64,000 nt of DNA from JAEVLT01 sp050496765 (GTDB lineage: Bacteria; Bacillota; Bacilli; Bacillales; Cytobacillaceae). Below, in pieces: positions 50,376-60,774 of the stretch. A program made the translations under genes and the position numbers. The stretch is from assembly GCF_050496765.1 (NCBI RefSeq), contig NZ_JBNWEO010000007.1, positions 247,972 to 311,971 of the forward strand, read 5' to 3'. Position 1 is the first letter of the stretch. Each line of letters opens with the position of its first letter. The notes beneath the pieces are model-generated. The model saw nothing but the letters and a program-made list of their open reading frames with translations. It was not told the origin of the DNA and made no database searches.

Positions 50376-51872
50376 ATGATGTCAGACCTGAATAAACAGA
50401 AAATTGTGGAAAGCGTCCCACAAACGGGGTTTTTCGGACATCCTAAAGGGTTATTTACACTGTTTTTCACAGAATTCTGGGAGCGCTTCTCTTATTATGG
50501 GATGAGAGCAATTCTAGTTTATTATTTGTACTACGAAGTATCCAAAGGTGGTCTTGGGATTAACCAGCAAACTACCCTTGCCATTATGTCTATTTATGGA
50601 TCATTGGTGTACATGTCCGGAGTTATTGGCGGATGGCTGGCTGACCGGATTTTCGGTACGTCGAAAGCCGTATTTTATGGCGGAATCCTCATCATGCTTG
50701 GCCATATCGCCTTGGCCATTCCGGGAAGCTTTACGATGTTTTTTGTTTCTATGATCCTTATTGTGCTAGGTACCGGTTTGCTTAAACCAAACGTGTCGAC
50801 GGTTGTAGGAGAAATGTATAGTGTAAAAGACGTTCGCCGCGATGCAGGGTTCAGCATTTTTTACATGGGGATCAACCTTGGAGCCTTTATTTCACCGTTA
50901 ATTGTCGGAACAATCGGAATGAAATATAATTTCCACCTAGGCTTTGGCTTGGCTGCCATCGGGATGTTCCTTGGACTTTTAGTTTTCGTTTTTACAAAGA
51001 AGTCAAGTTTAGGACTGGCTGGAACGACTGTTGCCAATCCGCTCTCACCGTCAGAAAAGAAAAAGGTTTTTACTCAATTTGCAATTGGGGTTGTTCTTCT
51101 TGCCATTCTCATCGCAGTTGCGATCCCTGCAGGTATTTTAACTGTGGAATCCTTTATTACCCTTATTGGAATCTTAGGATTTGTTATTCCGATCATTTAT
51201 TTTGTCGTCATGTATCGCAGCCCGAAAACAACTAGTGAAGAACGTCCGCGAATTATCGCCTATATTCCACTTTTTATTGCATCTGTGATGTTCTGGGCGA
51301 TTGAAGAACAAGGTTCAACCATTCTTGCAAATTTTGCAGATAAACGTACCCAGCTGGACTTTGCCGGAATCCATATCTCACCAGCCTGGTTCCAATCATT
51401 AAATCCATTGTTTATCATTATACTGGCACCGATCATCGGTTCAATTTGGGTGAAATTGGGCGATCGCAACCCAACGATTCCGCAAAAATTCTCGTTTGGG
51501 CTGCTGTTTGCGGGATTATCGTTCCTGGTCATCCTGTTACCAGCCTACATTGGCGGCAAGGATGCCCTCGTCAATCCATTATGGCTTGTGCTTAGTTACT
51601 TTATTGTTGTGATCGGGGAGTTGAGCTTGTCACCGGTCGGTCTCTCAGCAACAACCAAACTAGCCCCGGCCGCTTTCTCAGCGCAAACCATGAGCCTATG
51701 GTTTTTATCCAACGCTGCTGCCCAAGCGCTCAATGCGCAGCTCGTTAAATTCTACACCCCCGCAACCGAAATGACCTATTTCGGCGTCATCGGCGCAGCA
51801 TCCATCGTGCTAGGCATCATTTTATTCGCCCTTTCACCGAAACTTCAGGGGTTTATGAAAGGGATAAAATAA
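50376..51872 (+). CDS. POT/PTR-family proton-coupled peptide transporter (DtpT-like)
   Basis: Di-/tripeptide symporter of 498 residues in the MFS fold with fourteen predicted helices. The signatures are FTEFWERFSYYGMRAILVYY (ExxERFxYY motif, about 30-49), GGWLADRIFGTSKAVFYGG, and the PTR2 signature DAGFSIFYMGINLGAFISPL. The C-terminal half has FWAIEEQGSTI, with the conserved ExxGS region. Start ATG 50376; the next codon is also ATG and equally possible. Monocistronic, with a strong terminator. Confidence 0.93.
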   Translation: MMSDLNKQKIVESVPQTGFFGHPKGLFTLFFTEFWERFSYYGMRAILVYYLYYEVSKGGLGINQQTTLAIMSIYGSLVYMSGVIGGWLADRIFGTSKAVFYGGILIMLGHIALAIPGSFTMFFVSMILIVLGTGLLKPNVSTVVGEMYSVKDVRRDAGFSIFYMGINLGAFISPLIVGTIGMKYNFHLGFGLAAIGMFLGLLVFVFTKKSSLGLAGTTVANPLSPSEKKKVFTQFAIGVVLLAILIAVAIPAGILTVESFITLIGILGFVIPIIYFVVMYRSPKTTSEERPRIIAYIPLFIASVMFWAIEEQGSTILANFADKRTQLDFAGIHISPAWFQSLNPLFIIILAPIIGSIWVKLGDRNPTIPQKFSFGLLFAGLSFLVILLPAYIGGKDALVNPLWLVLSYFIVVIGELSLSPVGLSATTKLAPAAFSAQTMSLWFLSNAAAQALNAQLVKFYTPATEMTYFGVIGAASIVLGIILFALSPKLQGFMKGIK

Positions 51873-51901
51873 ACGACTTATATACTAATGGATTACATGA
51901 A

Positions 51902-51936
51902 TCCCCTCGCAACTCTTACTACTTTGCGAGGGGATT
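51902..51936 (+). terminator. Terminator of the peptide transporter gene
   Basis: CCCCTCGCAA and TTGCGAGGGG form a perfect 10-bp stem with an 11-nt loop and a short T run. The remaining sequence up to IS630 copy 2 (51937-52160) shows nothing recognisable. Confidence 0.85.
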
Positions 51937-52338
51937 TTACTATTCGTTCCTCCAAAAATACCTTTTTAAATTACAAACGATTAATCATGAATTTTTATAA
52001 CAATGATTATAATTCTACTACTTCCATTCTCAATCTAGTTGCCTAGCCTAAAATAGTTCTGTTTATTTTAGAGTACTTTTATAGCAATCGCTTAATCCTT
52101 CTATGTAATAATTCCCTATGCTTTCGTCTTAACTGCAATGCCGGTTAAAACAAAATATACTATATATATGGAACTAAACAATTTGGTTCTGTAACGATTT
52201 CCTAGATTAATGACAATATTCTACAAAATTTAAGCACAATATACCTGCAATCATCGGAGTTTGTCGAATATCGTTTTAGGCTATTTATTGCTCAATCCGA
52301 TCCTGGCAATCTGGCTAAAGGTGTAATTGAGTCAATAG

Positions 52339-52890
52339 TTAAAGCTTAAGACATAGACGATTAACGATTTTCATAGGGTCTTTATTGATTTGTGTAATGA
52401 ATGTCTGGACAGCCACTCTAATTTCTTCTACCGTTTTATAAAAAACATTATAAATAATTGATTTTTTTAACCATCCCCACAGTCCTTCAATTAGGTTTAA
52501 CTCTGGGCTGTATGGTGGGAGAAAAACAAGTTGCAGATGATCTTTATGGGCTTCGAGAAAAGGTTGAATCAGTTTCGAGTGGTGGATTCTAGCATTATCC
52601 AGTATCATTACAATCTTCTCACCCTTGTATCTGACTACAACTTTTTCAAGAAAAGATAGGAAAACTTGAGCATCATAGTGTTCTTCTTCTGTGACAAACA
52701 CTTCGCCTGTTTCGTAATCGAGGGTACCAATTAATTTAACCCCGTGATGTTTTCCATAAGTAGGTATCACTTTTTGTTGCCCTTTAGGAAACCATGTATT
52801 GGCTAAAGCTTGGTAGTCCCTGATCATGGATTCATCTTGAAACAGAATTCGATCAATTTCGTCATTCATCATTTTTTTTAATCGTTTCAA
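52339..52890 (-). CDS. IS630 transposase, DDE-domain part (orfB), copy 2
   Basis: Same 183-residue catalytic frame as in copy 1, with DDE residues in FQDESMI, MILDNARIHHSK and SPELNLIEGLWGWLK. It is expressed presumably by frameshifting from the HTH frame at the A8 run (52871-52878). No difference from copy 1 was found. Confidence 0.88.
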   Translation of the reverse strand: MKRLKKMMNDEIDRILFQDESMIRDYQALANTWFPKGQQKVIPTYGKHHGVKLIGTLDYETGEVFVTEEEHYDAQVFLSFLEKVVVRYKGEKIVMILDNARIHHSKLIQPFLEAHKDHLQLVFLPPYSPELNLIEGLWGWLKKSIIYNVFYKTVEEIRVAVQTFITQINKDPMKIVNRLCLKL

Positions 52891-53389
52891 ATTCTTGTTT
52901 GAACGCTTCCTGTTTCTCGGGGTCAGCCTTTGCTAGGGTATACGTTGGTTTTGTGTAACTAAATCCCAAACGAGTCAACAATCTCCTTACACCCCGGTCC
53001 GTATAAACAATGTCAAATGTTTGCTTAATCCAATCGCGAACAAGAAATGAAGTCCAATTCATTTCTGCGGGAAATCCAACAGCAGCTGGCTTTTTTTCAA
53101 CAATTAACTGATAGAGTTCCTTTTCTTGTTCCTCTGTTAGTTGACAAGGGCGTCCGGGAGATTGTCCGGGAACTAATCCCTCCAAACCGTTAGTTTTATA
53201 GGCTCGAACATAGTTATATATAGTTTGCTCCGTACATTCTAAAAGGTCAGCGATTTCTACATAAGTCCGTCCTTTTAAATGCATGAGGATAGCCTGATAA
53301 CGTTTAAACATCCGTAGATCCCTTAAACCATGCATACAAGCTTTAACTTCCTGAATTGAATCCATGTTTTCATTTTGAAGGATTTTCAT
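52862..53389 (-). CDS. IS630 transposase, HTH part (orfA), copy 2
   Basis: Same 175-residue DNA-binding frame as in copy 1 (HTH YVEIADLLECTEQTIYNYVR). The intact pair of frames and intact ends imply that the element is still able to move. Confidence 0.88.
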   Translation of the reverse strand: MKILQNENMDSIQEVKACMHGLRDLRMFKRYQAILMHLKGRTYVEIADLLECTEQTIYNYVRAYKTNGLEGLVPGQSPGRPCQLTEEQEKELYQLIVEKKPAAVGFPAEMNWTSFLVRDWIKQTFDIVYTDRGVRRLLTRLGFSYTKPTYTLAKADPEKQEAFKQEFETIKKNDE

Positions 53390-53671
53390 TATGTGTCCGC
53401 CTTCCTAAAGGTTTTATTTACCTATAAGAATTGGACAAATTTTCTTAAAATCCTTTAATTCCATTTATATAGCAATCATTTGTACTCGTAGTATAATTAA
53501 GGCCGCAGCATACGAGATATAAAAACTAACTTTCCTATAAACTTAAGCAATTATGAATACGTTTTCACTCATCGTTTTTTGTGCAGAATAATCAGCCGAT
53601 ATCCTTCTTATAATTAACATTTTTTTGTAAACTATGAATTTTTACTGTGAGACAATAAAATAACCCTTTTT

Positions 53672-53802
53672 ATTTTTAATCCACGCACCGAATAAAGCAG
53701 ATAACCTGTTATGATTTCAATCCATGCACCCGTAGTAGATATGAAAATGAAGCAGCAATCATTTAGTTTAATGATTCGTTTCAACCACGTATAGGGTAAA
53801 CA
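53672..53802 (-). repeat. Decayed trailer-end CRISPR repeats
   Basis: Three poorly conserved repeat relatives begin near 53672, 53714 and 53778 (for example ATTTCAATCCATGCACCCG). They have the roughly 66-bp spacing of the array and lie at the end farthest from cas2, as expected for the oldest units. Confidence 0.7.
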
Positions 53803-53835
53803 GTAATTTTGGTACTCTCGTAGTTTTCGATATAG

Positions 53836-56800
53836 ATTTCAATCCACACACCCGAATAGGGTGCGACATGTAACAAAACAGATGACCCGTTATAGGGGAT
53901 TATTTCAATCCACACACCCGAACAGGGTGCGACATTGACTGTTGTGAGGTTACAAACACCATAAGTATTTCAATCCACGCACCCGAACAGGGTGCGACTG
54001 CAACCCAACCTCCAAAGAATAATGTTGTCCAAATTTCAATCCACGCACCCGAACAGGGTGCGACGTGTGATCGGCGCTTGTTGCTGGATCGTTGCTTGTT
54101 ATTTCAATCCACGCACCCGAACAGGGTGCGACTAATGAGCACAGGCACGTCAACAACGCGTGGCTATTTCAATCCACGCACCCGAACAGGGTGCGACGAC
54201 GAAAACTCTTTTACGCAAGACCGTTTCTTTCGATTTCAATCCACGCACCCGAACAGGGTGCGACCCAGTCTTTTATTTGATATCCATATTTTTTATTATT
54301 TCAATCCACGCACCCGAACAGGGTGCGACTTATTGGCACTCATTCATTTGTCGAGGTTGAATCATTTCAATCCACGCACCCGAACAGGGTGCGACGCCGC
54401 TTCTTTTCCGTCAAAATGCTCAAGACTATTCATTTCAATCCACGCACCCGAACAGGGTGCGACGCCAACAAGCGCCTACACCGACAGGGGCAGACAATTT
54501 CAATCCACGCACCCGAACAGGGTGCGACAAGTCCGCAACCGCTAGCACATTTCCTTGGCTTGATTTCAATCCACGCACCCGAACAGGGTGCGACCCTTTT
54601 TGCAACAGATAAAAGGATCGTATTCTATGATTTCAATCCACGCACCCGAACAGGGTGCGACAGTAGCTGTTGGATTGCGAAATTAAGGAGGTTAGAATTT
54701 CAATCCACGCACCCGAACAGGGTGCGACCTTGATCCATCCAATTCCGGTGCATGAAATTGTTATTTCAATCCACGCACCCGAACAGGGTGCGACTAAAAC
54801 AGCCGCGTGATACTCTGATATGAGTATTTATTTCAATCCACGCACCCGAACAGGGTGCGACCTCTCTGCTATTTGTTTTGGATATTGTCATCCTTATTTC
54901 AATCCACGCACCCGAACAGGGTGCGACGTCAAACGATTCCATTTGACTAGTTCGCCCTCTCATTTCAATCCACGCACCCGAACAGGGTGCGACAACAGGC
55001 AAGGCAATCGAAGACCTTGATTACGATATTTCAATCCACGCACCCGAACAGGGTGCGACTTGAATTGGTCTTACCATCAATTCGTTTGGATTTATTTCAA
55101 TCCACGCACCCGAACAGGGTGCGACATCACATTCATGTCGGAGGTTGATTGACATGAGTATTTCAATCCACGCACCCGAACAGGGTGCGACTCTAGCAGG
55201 TCACAGGCAACGACTTGCACCTGCGATTTCAATCCACGCACCCGAACAGGGTGCGACCGATCAAATGCTTAGAGACGTCCTTGCTTATGTTATTTCAATC
55301 CACGCACCCGAACAGGGTGCGACTCGTACCGGCTATCCAAATTTAGTTACACAGCCAATTTCAATCCACGCACCCGAACAGGGTGCGACTTTGGGCAGTA
55401 ACGGAGAGGCTTCCTATACATTTATTTCAATCCACGCACCCGAACAGGGTGCGACCTCATCAGACAATTTCGATATCGTTTCTTTCCAATTTCAATCCAC
55501 GCACCCGAACAGGGTGCGACTTTGCTAGATAAGCTGATGCTGTCTTGCATTCCAATTTCAATCCACGCACCCGAACAGGGTGCGACGTTCGCGACCTGTA
55601 CAAGTTATTGGATAAATTCATTTCAATCCACGCACCCGAACAGGGTGCGACGAGATGCATCAGATCAAATATTGGACTATATCAAGATTTCAATCCACGC
55701 ACCCGAACAGGGTGCGACTTGCCGTGATTATTCCATCTTTACCACTCCAACAAATTTCAATCCACGCACCCGAACAGGGTGCGACTGCACTTAATTGTCG
55801 ATCAGAAGATAGATTGTTATTTCAATCCACGCACCCGAACAGGGTGCGACTGTATTTTCATAAGTTTCAGCCGGCGATTAGTGAATTTCAATCCACGCAC
55901 CCGAACAGGGTGCGACAAGAATCATTTAAAAAATACGGTAAATCTTTTAATTTCAATCCACGCACCCGAACAGGGTGCGACTCCAGGGGTCGGACATTTT
56001 TGGGTCACCCTTATATTTCAATCCACGCACCCGAACAGGGTGCGACTTACACAGGATATGGAAGATTTGCAAGATTATTTATTTCAATCCACGCACCCGA
56101 ACAGGGTGCGACGTCTATTTCGAAACAATATCTTGTGATGATGATCATTTCAATCCACGCACCCGAACAGGGTGCGACCCAGCTAATGGGTGCTTTTTAT
56201 TTTGCAAAAAAGAATTTCAATCCACGCACCCGAACAGGGTGCGACCCTCATCAGACAATTTCGATATCGTTTCTTTCCAATTTCAATCCACGCACCCGAA
56301 CAGGGTGCGACAACCTATTATTCAATATGTTGCTTCTCCTACGTTATTTCAATCCACGCACCCGAACAGGGTGCGACAGTTGTTGTTCGGCTACCGCATT
56401 AAATATTTTTTATTTCAATCCACGCACCCGAACAGGGTGCGACTGGCTAAAATCGGACAGTTTCAAGCGGTCGTTCAATTTCAATCCACGCACCCGAACA
56501 GGGTGCGACAACAGGCAAGGCAATCAAAGACCTTGATTACGATATTTCAATCCACGCACCCGAACAGGGTGCGACGGCGGTAAAGGGTGTAACGGTAGCT
56601 TTCACTTACGATTTCAATCCACGCACCCGAACAGGGTGCGACTTTTCTCGCGATATTTATCGGGTGCCGGGATGTGATTTCAATCCACGCACCCGAACAG
56701 GGTGCGACTGAAACATTTTGAAACAATCCGCAAGGCTATTCCAATTTCAATCCACGCACCCGAACAGGGTGCGACGCCAGAGGTGGAGCAGTCCAAATGT

Positions 56801-58631
56801 TCACAGAGATTTCAATCCACGCACCCGAACAGGGTGCGACATCCACGCACCCGAACAGGGTGCGACATATTAAGATTTCAATCCACGCACCCGAACAGGG
56901 TGCGACTAGTCTGCCGCTTGGGATGACTGTATCTTCTCATATTTCAATCCACGCACCCGAACAGGGTGCGACACGGATTTTTGATTAATCCTATCGGACT
57001 ATGGGGATTTCAATCCACGCACCCGAACAGGGTGCGACTGAAAACATTTAACTATGCTTCGGATGATAAGATATTTCAATCCACGCACCCGAACAGGGTG
57101 CGACACCTACACAATCAAATGATTGGTATGCCAAAGAGATTTCAATCCACGCACCCGAACAGGGTGCGACCTGTTCCAACCCAGCAAATACGTGGATTAA
57201 GGAAATTTCCATTCACGACCCGAAAAGGGTGTGACCTCGTTCTGGGATTATCAGCTACATATGGAGTTCATTTCAATCCAGTACCCGGACAAGGTTGTTA
57301 TTGGTTCATTCAGCCACAGGTACTGATTGTCATTTCAATCCACGCACCCGAACAGGGTGCGACTAAGACACACACGGATCACTTAGCTTCCCATTTTCTT
57401 CAAATCCACGCACCCGAACAGGGTGCGACTGTCGAAGGTTTCATACTACTAAAAAGTTTTTTGATTTCAATCCACGCACCCAAACAGGGTGCGACACGGA
57501 TTTTTGATTAATCCTATCGGACTATGGGGATTTCAATCACGCACCCGAACAAGGTGCCAACGTCGATATATCTCTGATAAAGGATTATTCGAGGAGATTT
57601 CAATCCACGCACCCTACAGGGTGCGACCAACGTGGCGTATGTGATATGCCTTTGATCCAACATTTCAATCGACCACCCGAACAGGGTGCGACAAGTTCTT
57701 ATGTATCAACAACTAAAAGAGTTTGCAGGCACATTTCAATCCACGCACCCGAACAGGGTGCGACCAACTTCTATGAATGGTTTCATATCATGGGAATAAT
57801 TTCAATCCACGCACCCGAACAGGGTGCGACCCGTAAGACGAAAGAATTGCTTGAGGGTTTAGGTATTTCAATCCACGCACCCGAAACAGGGTGCGACCGC
57901 TGCTGCCGAATCAAAAAAAGATATGATTTTCTCATCTCTATTCACGCACCCGAACAGGGTCACAGACCTTATTACCAAATTGAACAGCAAGCCTACACGA
58001 TTTCAATCCACGCACCCGAAACAGGGTGCGACTTAACGTGCTAAATTTATAGCATAGTAATTTGCATTTCAATCCACGCACCCTAACAGGGTGCCAACGA
58101 AATTGAAAGATACTCTCTGAAAAATTATCTCCTATTTCTCATCCACGCACCCGTACAGGGTGCACAGCACTGGACAGATGAATTAAAGCTAAAGTAAATA
58201 TTCCTATTCACGTCACCCGAACAGGGTGCGACACTCCGTAGTTAATTTCTGGTTCGTAGTCATCAAAATTTCAATCCACGCACCCGAACAGGGTGCGACG
58301 CATTACAATCACGGCATTTATAACTCTACGGTATTTCAAATCCAACGCACCCGAACAGGTGTGACCTGGTACGAAAAAAAAAAAAGAAGGCAAAAAGACG
58401 AATTTCAATCCACGCACCCGAACAGGGTGCGACTGGGGACGTTTTCCGGGTTGTTTTATACGACGGTAATTTCAATCCACGCACCCGAACAGGGTGCGAC
58501 TAGATCACAATGGTAGTTAAAAACGATCATCTAAATTTCAATCCAGCACCCGAACAGGGTGCGACCAAATATAAATAGTTACTAATATCAATAGGACGAA
58601 TTTCAATCCACGCACCCGAACAGGGTGCGAC
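53836..58631 (-). CRISPR. Type I-C CRISPR array, 73 repeat units
   Basis: 32-bp repeats, spacers mostly 33-35 nt. In transcript orientation (minus strand) a repeat starts GTCGCACCC, has loop TGTTC, continues GGGTGCG and ends TGGATTGAAAT; CGCACCC/GGGTGCG form the 7-bp hairpin cut by Cas5c, leaving an 11-nt 5' handle. The first two repeats (53836, 53902) have small substitutions. Repeats 53967-57170 are essentially perfect. From 57205 to 58565 about half carry indels or substitutions (for example 57205, 57270, 57530, 57597, 57662, 57865, 57934, 58134, 58202, 58333, 58535). Three spacers recur (54994/56510, 55456/56246, 56973/57496) and one (56841-56874) is made of repeat sequence. The leader side is on the right, next to cas2. 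Confidence 0.97.
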
Positions 58632-58801
58632 AGCGATTTCTGACCCCAAAACCCCTATTTATTGGAAATTTTTGATCACAAACACCTTTTCCCCAAAGTT
58701 ATTAGAGGACACAATTATTTTTCACAAAAACCAGAGATAGAATCTAGAATTTAGGTGCGAACCTCTTAAGCTAACGCGTTCGCTTTACATTCGCACCTAA
58801 A
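58632..58801 (-). promoter_or_regulatory. CRISPR leader region with a perfect 12-bp hairpin
   Basis: AT-rich stretch between cas2 and the first repeat, where the leader of a type I-C array is expected. TTTAGGTGCGAA (58750-58761) and TTCGCACCTAAA (58790-58801) are perfect inverted repeats. The right arm includes the cas2 stop codon. There is no T run after the stem on the minus strand. Confidence 0.6.
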
Positions 58802-59085
58802 AAATTAACGGACCTCCTACGTCCACTGATTCTTTAATACCTAAATGTTCTACTTTATTTCTGTAATTATTGCCCAATTGAAAAACCTAAGACTGTCTCT
58901 CTCCTCGTCAATAGCATTAGCAAGTTCAATTTTTAAAGTTGCAAATTGAGTTGAATCAACAACACATTCAAATACGGAATTTTGTACCCGTTGCCCGTAT
59001 TTTTGACAAATTTTCGAGACCTTTCCAGCCTCTTTTGTCCAGTACTGCTAATCGTACTCACATCATATGTGATTAGTACCAACAT
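58797..59085 (-). pseudogene. cas2: cas2 (type I-C), two single-base deletions
   Basis: Cas2 is the small subunit of the Cas1-Cas2 spacer integrase. The product is readable in three frames: MLVLITYDVSTI...TGQKRL, then KICQKYGQRVQNSVFECVVD and SLRFF, then GNNYRNKVEHLGI with end VGGPLIF. Restoring one C in CTGCGAAAG and one T before GGCAATAAT joins all parts into a normal 96-residue protein, including the active-site Asp after ITY. Both lesions are single-base deletions and no other damage is seen. It starts at 59085, 9 nt after the cas1 stop. Confidence 0.82.
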
Positions 59086-59094
59086 AATCTCCAC

Positions 59095-60130
59095 CTACTT
59101 CCATAAAAATGGTGGGTACTCATCTAAGTCATTTCTCTAAAAAACGAAGATAATAATAACGCTTGCGCATGAGGTAATTAGCCCCCAAGAGATTTTTTCA
59201 CCAAGGTAGGGATGCGTATCTTTTACTGTTTTCTTTTGCCGGCTGCTAAAAACTTCTTTCATCGGATTCGACTGTCATAATAACAGCCCCATTCTCTTTT
59301 TTATGAAAATCATCTTTACCAACAACTTTTTTATTAATTAAAGATAAAACAAACCGATCAGCATAGACACCACGAAGTTCTTCCATTAGATCTAACGCTA
59401 AAAATGGTTCTTGCCTGGACGGTCTCGATGCAAAAAACCAACATACGCATCCAAGCCTACACCTTCTAAAGCAGCCGCCATATCATTTGCCAATAAAGTA
59501 TAAGCAAATGACAGCATGGCATTCACATTATCAGTAGGAGGCTCATGAGAACGGGATTGAAATGAGAAATCTTCCTTTTGTTGCAAAATTCATTTGATTA
59601 AATACTTTGTTGTAACTAATTGCTGCTTGTCCTTCAAGACCTCTTAACCTTTCTAAATCCTCACAACTTCTAACATCAAGGATTATTCCCGATAAACGCC
59701 GTGAAACCTCTTTGAATTGAGATACATCTACTGCAATGGATAATCTCTCGTTATTCTTTCAAGTATCCACTTATTATTGAAAATTTTCCCAACAATAAAA
59801 TTTCGAGCCACTTTAGCAGATACTACTTCATCATCAGATACTCGGTATTGTTTCTTCCTTAACACAACATTCCCTTTACTTTTCCCTATAACTCTCGCAA
59901 GGAATCTGCCGTTAAATCGTGAAAAAAACTAAAGAAATGTTTTTTTCAGCACAGTAACCCATTAATGCCGGGCTTGCACCAGTATATCCAAAAGAGTGGA
60001 TTGCCTCTAAATTATGTAGCGGAAGTCTGCCTAACTGTTCTTTTTCTTTAAGAAGAATAATATTATCCCCATCTAGTGATAAATAAACATCTGGTTGCGT
60101 TATAAATAACGTGTTTAATAGTTTTTTCAT
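59095..60130 (-). pseudogene. cas1: cas1 (type I-C), at least five or six frameshifts
   Basis: Cas1 is the metal-dependent integrase that inserts new spacers. The start (MKKLLNTLFITQPDVYLSLD) and HSFGYTGASPALMGYCAEKN are in one frame. Later parts in other frames include FNGRFLARVIGKSKGNVVL, then NVNAMLSFAYTLLANDMAAA, LEGVGLDAYVGFLHRDRPG with catalytic Glu/His, LDLMEELRG, HPYLGEKISWG and DEYPPFLWK before the stop at 59095. Every conserved motif survives; breaks are mostly single-base indels, one in a T7 run near 59930. ATG 60130 overlaps the cas4 stop (ATGA). Confidence 0.85.
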
Positions 60131-60774
60131 TCCCTGACCTTCCCATCAATATAACTTTTCACAGACTGTTTATTCATTAGCTTCGGTAAACAAAGATTTT
60201 GAAGGGAACAACTTTTACAAAATGTACCTGTTTTCACTTTGGGTGTATATCTTCGGCCATAATATTCATGCATTTCTGCAGCGATTGACTTTACTTTCAT
60301 TTTATATTCTTGCGTTAACGGCACTTCTATCCTGTGTTTGATTTCATTATAAAACATATAGCCCATGGTGTTAACTTCACAACATAGCATTTCCTCTATA
60401 CAAATCGCTTGTGCCGTTAACTGCAATACGTCTGAATCGTCCAGTTTGGGTTTGCCCCGTTTATATTCAACAGGATACGCATACATCTTCTCTTCTTCCG
60501 ACTCACTAATTTCAACGCCTTTTTCATCTCGAATAAATTCGACAACATCGCAAATTCCAGTTATCTTCAGCTCATTAGACCTAACTGGCATTGCTCGAAC
60601 TATAAGTTTATCTCCACGTTTTTCTCGAATAAAAGGCTGATCCGCTTTTTGATGAAGGTGCTGTCCTTCTACCGTCCGAACATTTTCTTCCCATTGCTGC
60701 TTATATGTATTAGTGCCCATTGTCGTTTACAAAATTGAAAATGTTGGATTCCTGAAAGCATTCAAAATAATCAT
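60127..60774 (-). pseudogene. cas4: cas4 (type I-C), 5' end frameshifted
   Basis: Cas4 is the RecB-like Fe-S nuclease that trims prespacers and selects PAM. From 60720 down the frame is intact for 197 codons: nuclease residues in GICDVVEF and YPVEYKRGKPK, and C-terminal cluster cysteines in FCKSCSLQNLC. The first about 20 residues, with MLSGIQHFQFCKRQWALIHI and the fourth Fe-S Cys, lie upstream in another frame; two compensating shifts are needed to join them to ATG 60774. That ATG overlaps the cas7 stop (ATGA). It is the least damaged cas gene. Confidence 0.85.

Larger units (their letters stand above)
52161..53471 (-). mobile_element. IS630-family insertion sequence, copy 2
   Basis: Apparently identical to the copy at 21621-22931 across the full 1.3 kb, again flanked as C-TA and TA-G. 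It lies upstream of the trailer end of the CRISPR array. Confidence 0.92.

Noticed and set aside
53836..57529. Block duplication as the cause of the repeated spacers
   Set aside because: The spacers on each side of the duplicated ones differ in all three pairs, so single-spacer reacquisition fits better.
53950..58516. Many open frames with repeated peptides (SIHAPEQGAT, FNPRTRTGCD, FQSTHPNRVR)
   Set aside because: They are translations of the 32-bp CRISPR repeat in different frames, not proteins.
58750..58801. Intrinsic terminator for the cas operon
   Set aside because: The stem is strong but no T run follows on the minus strand, so it is listed as a leader-region hairpin only.
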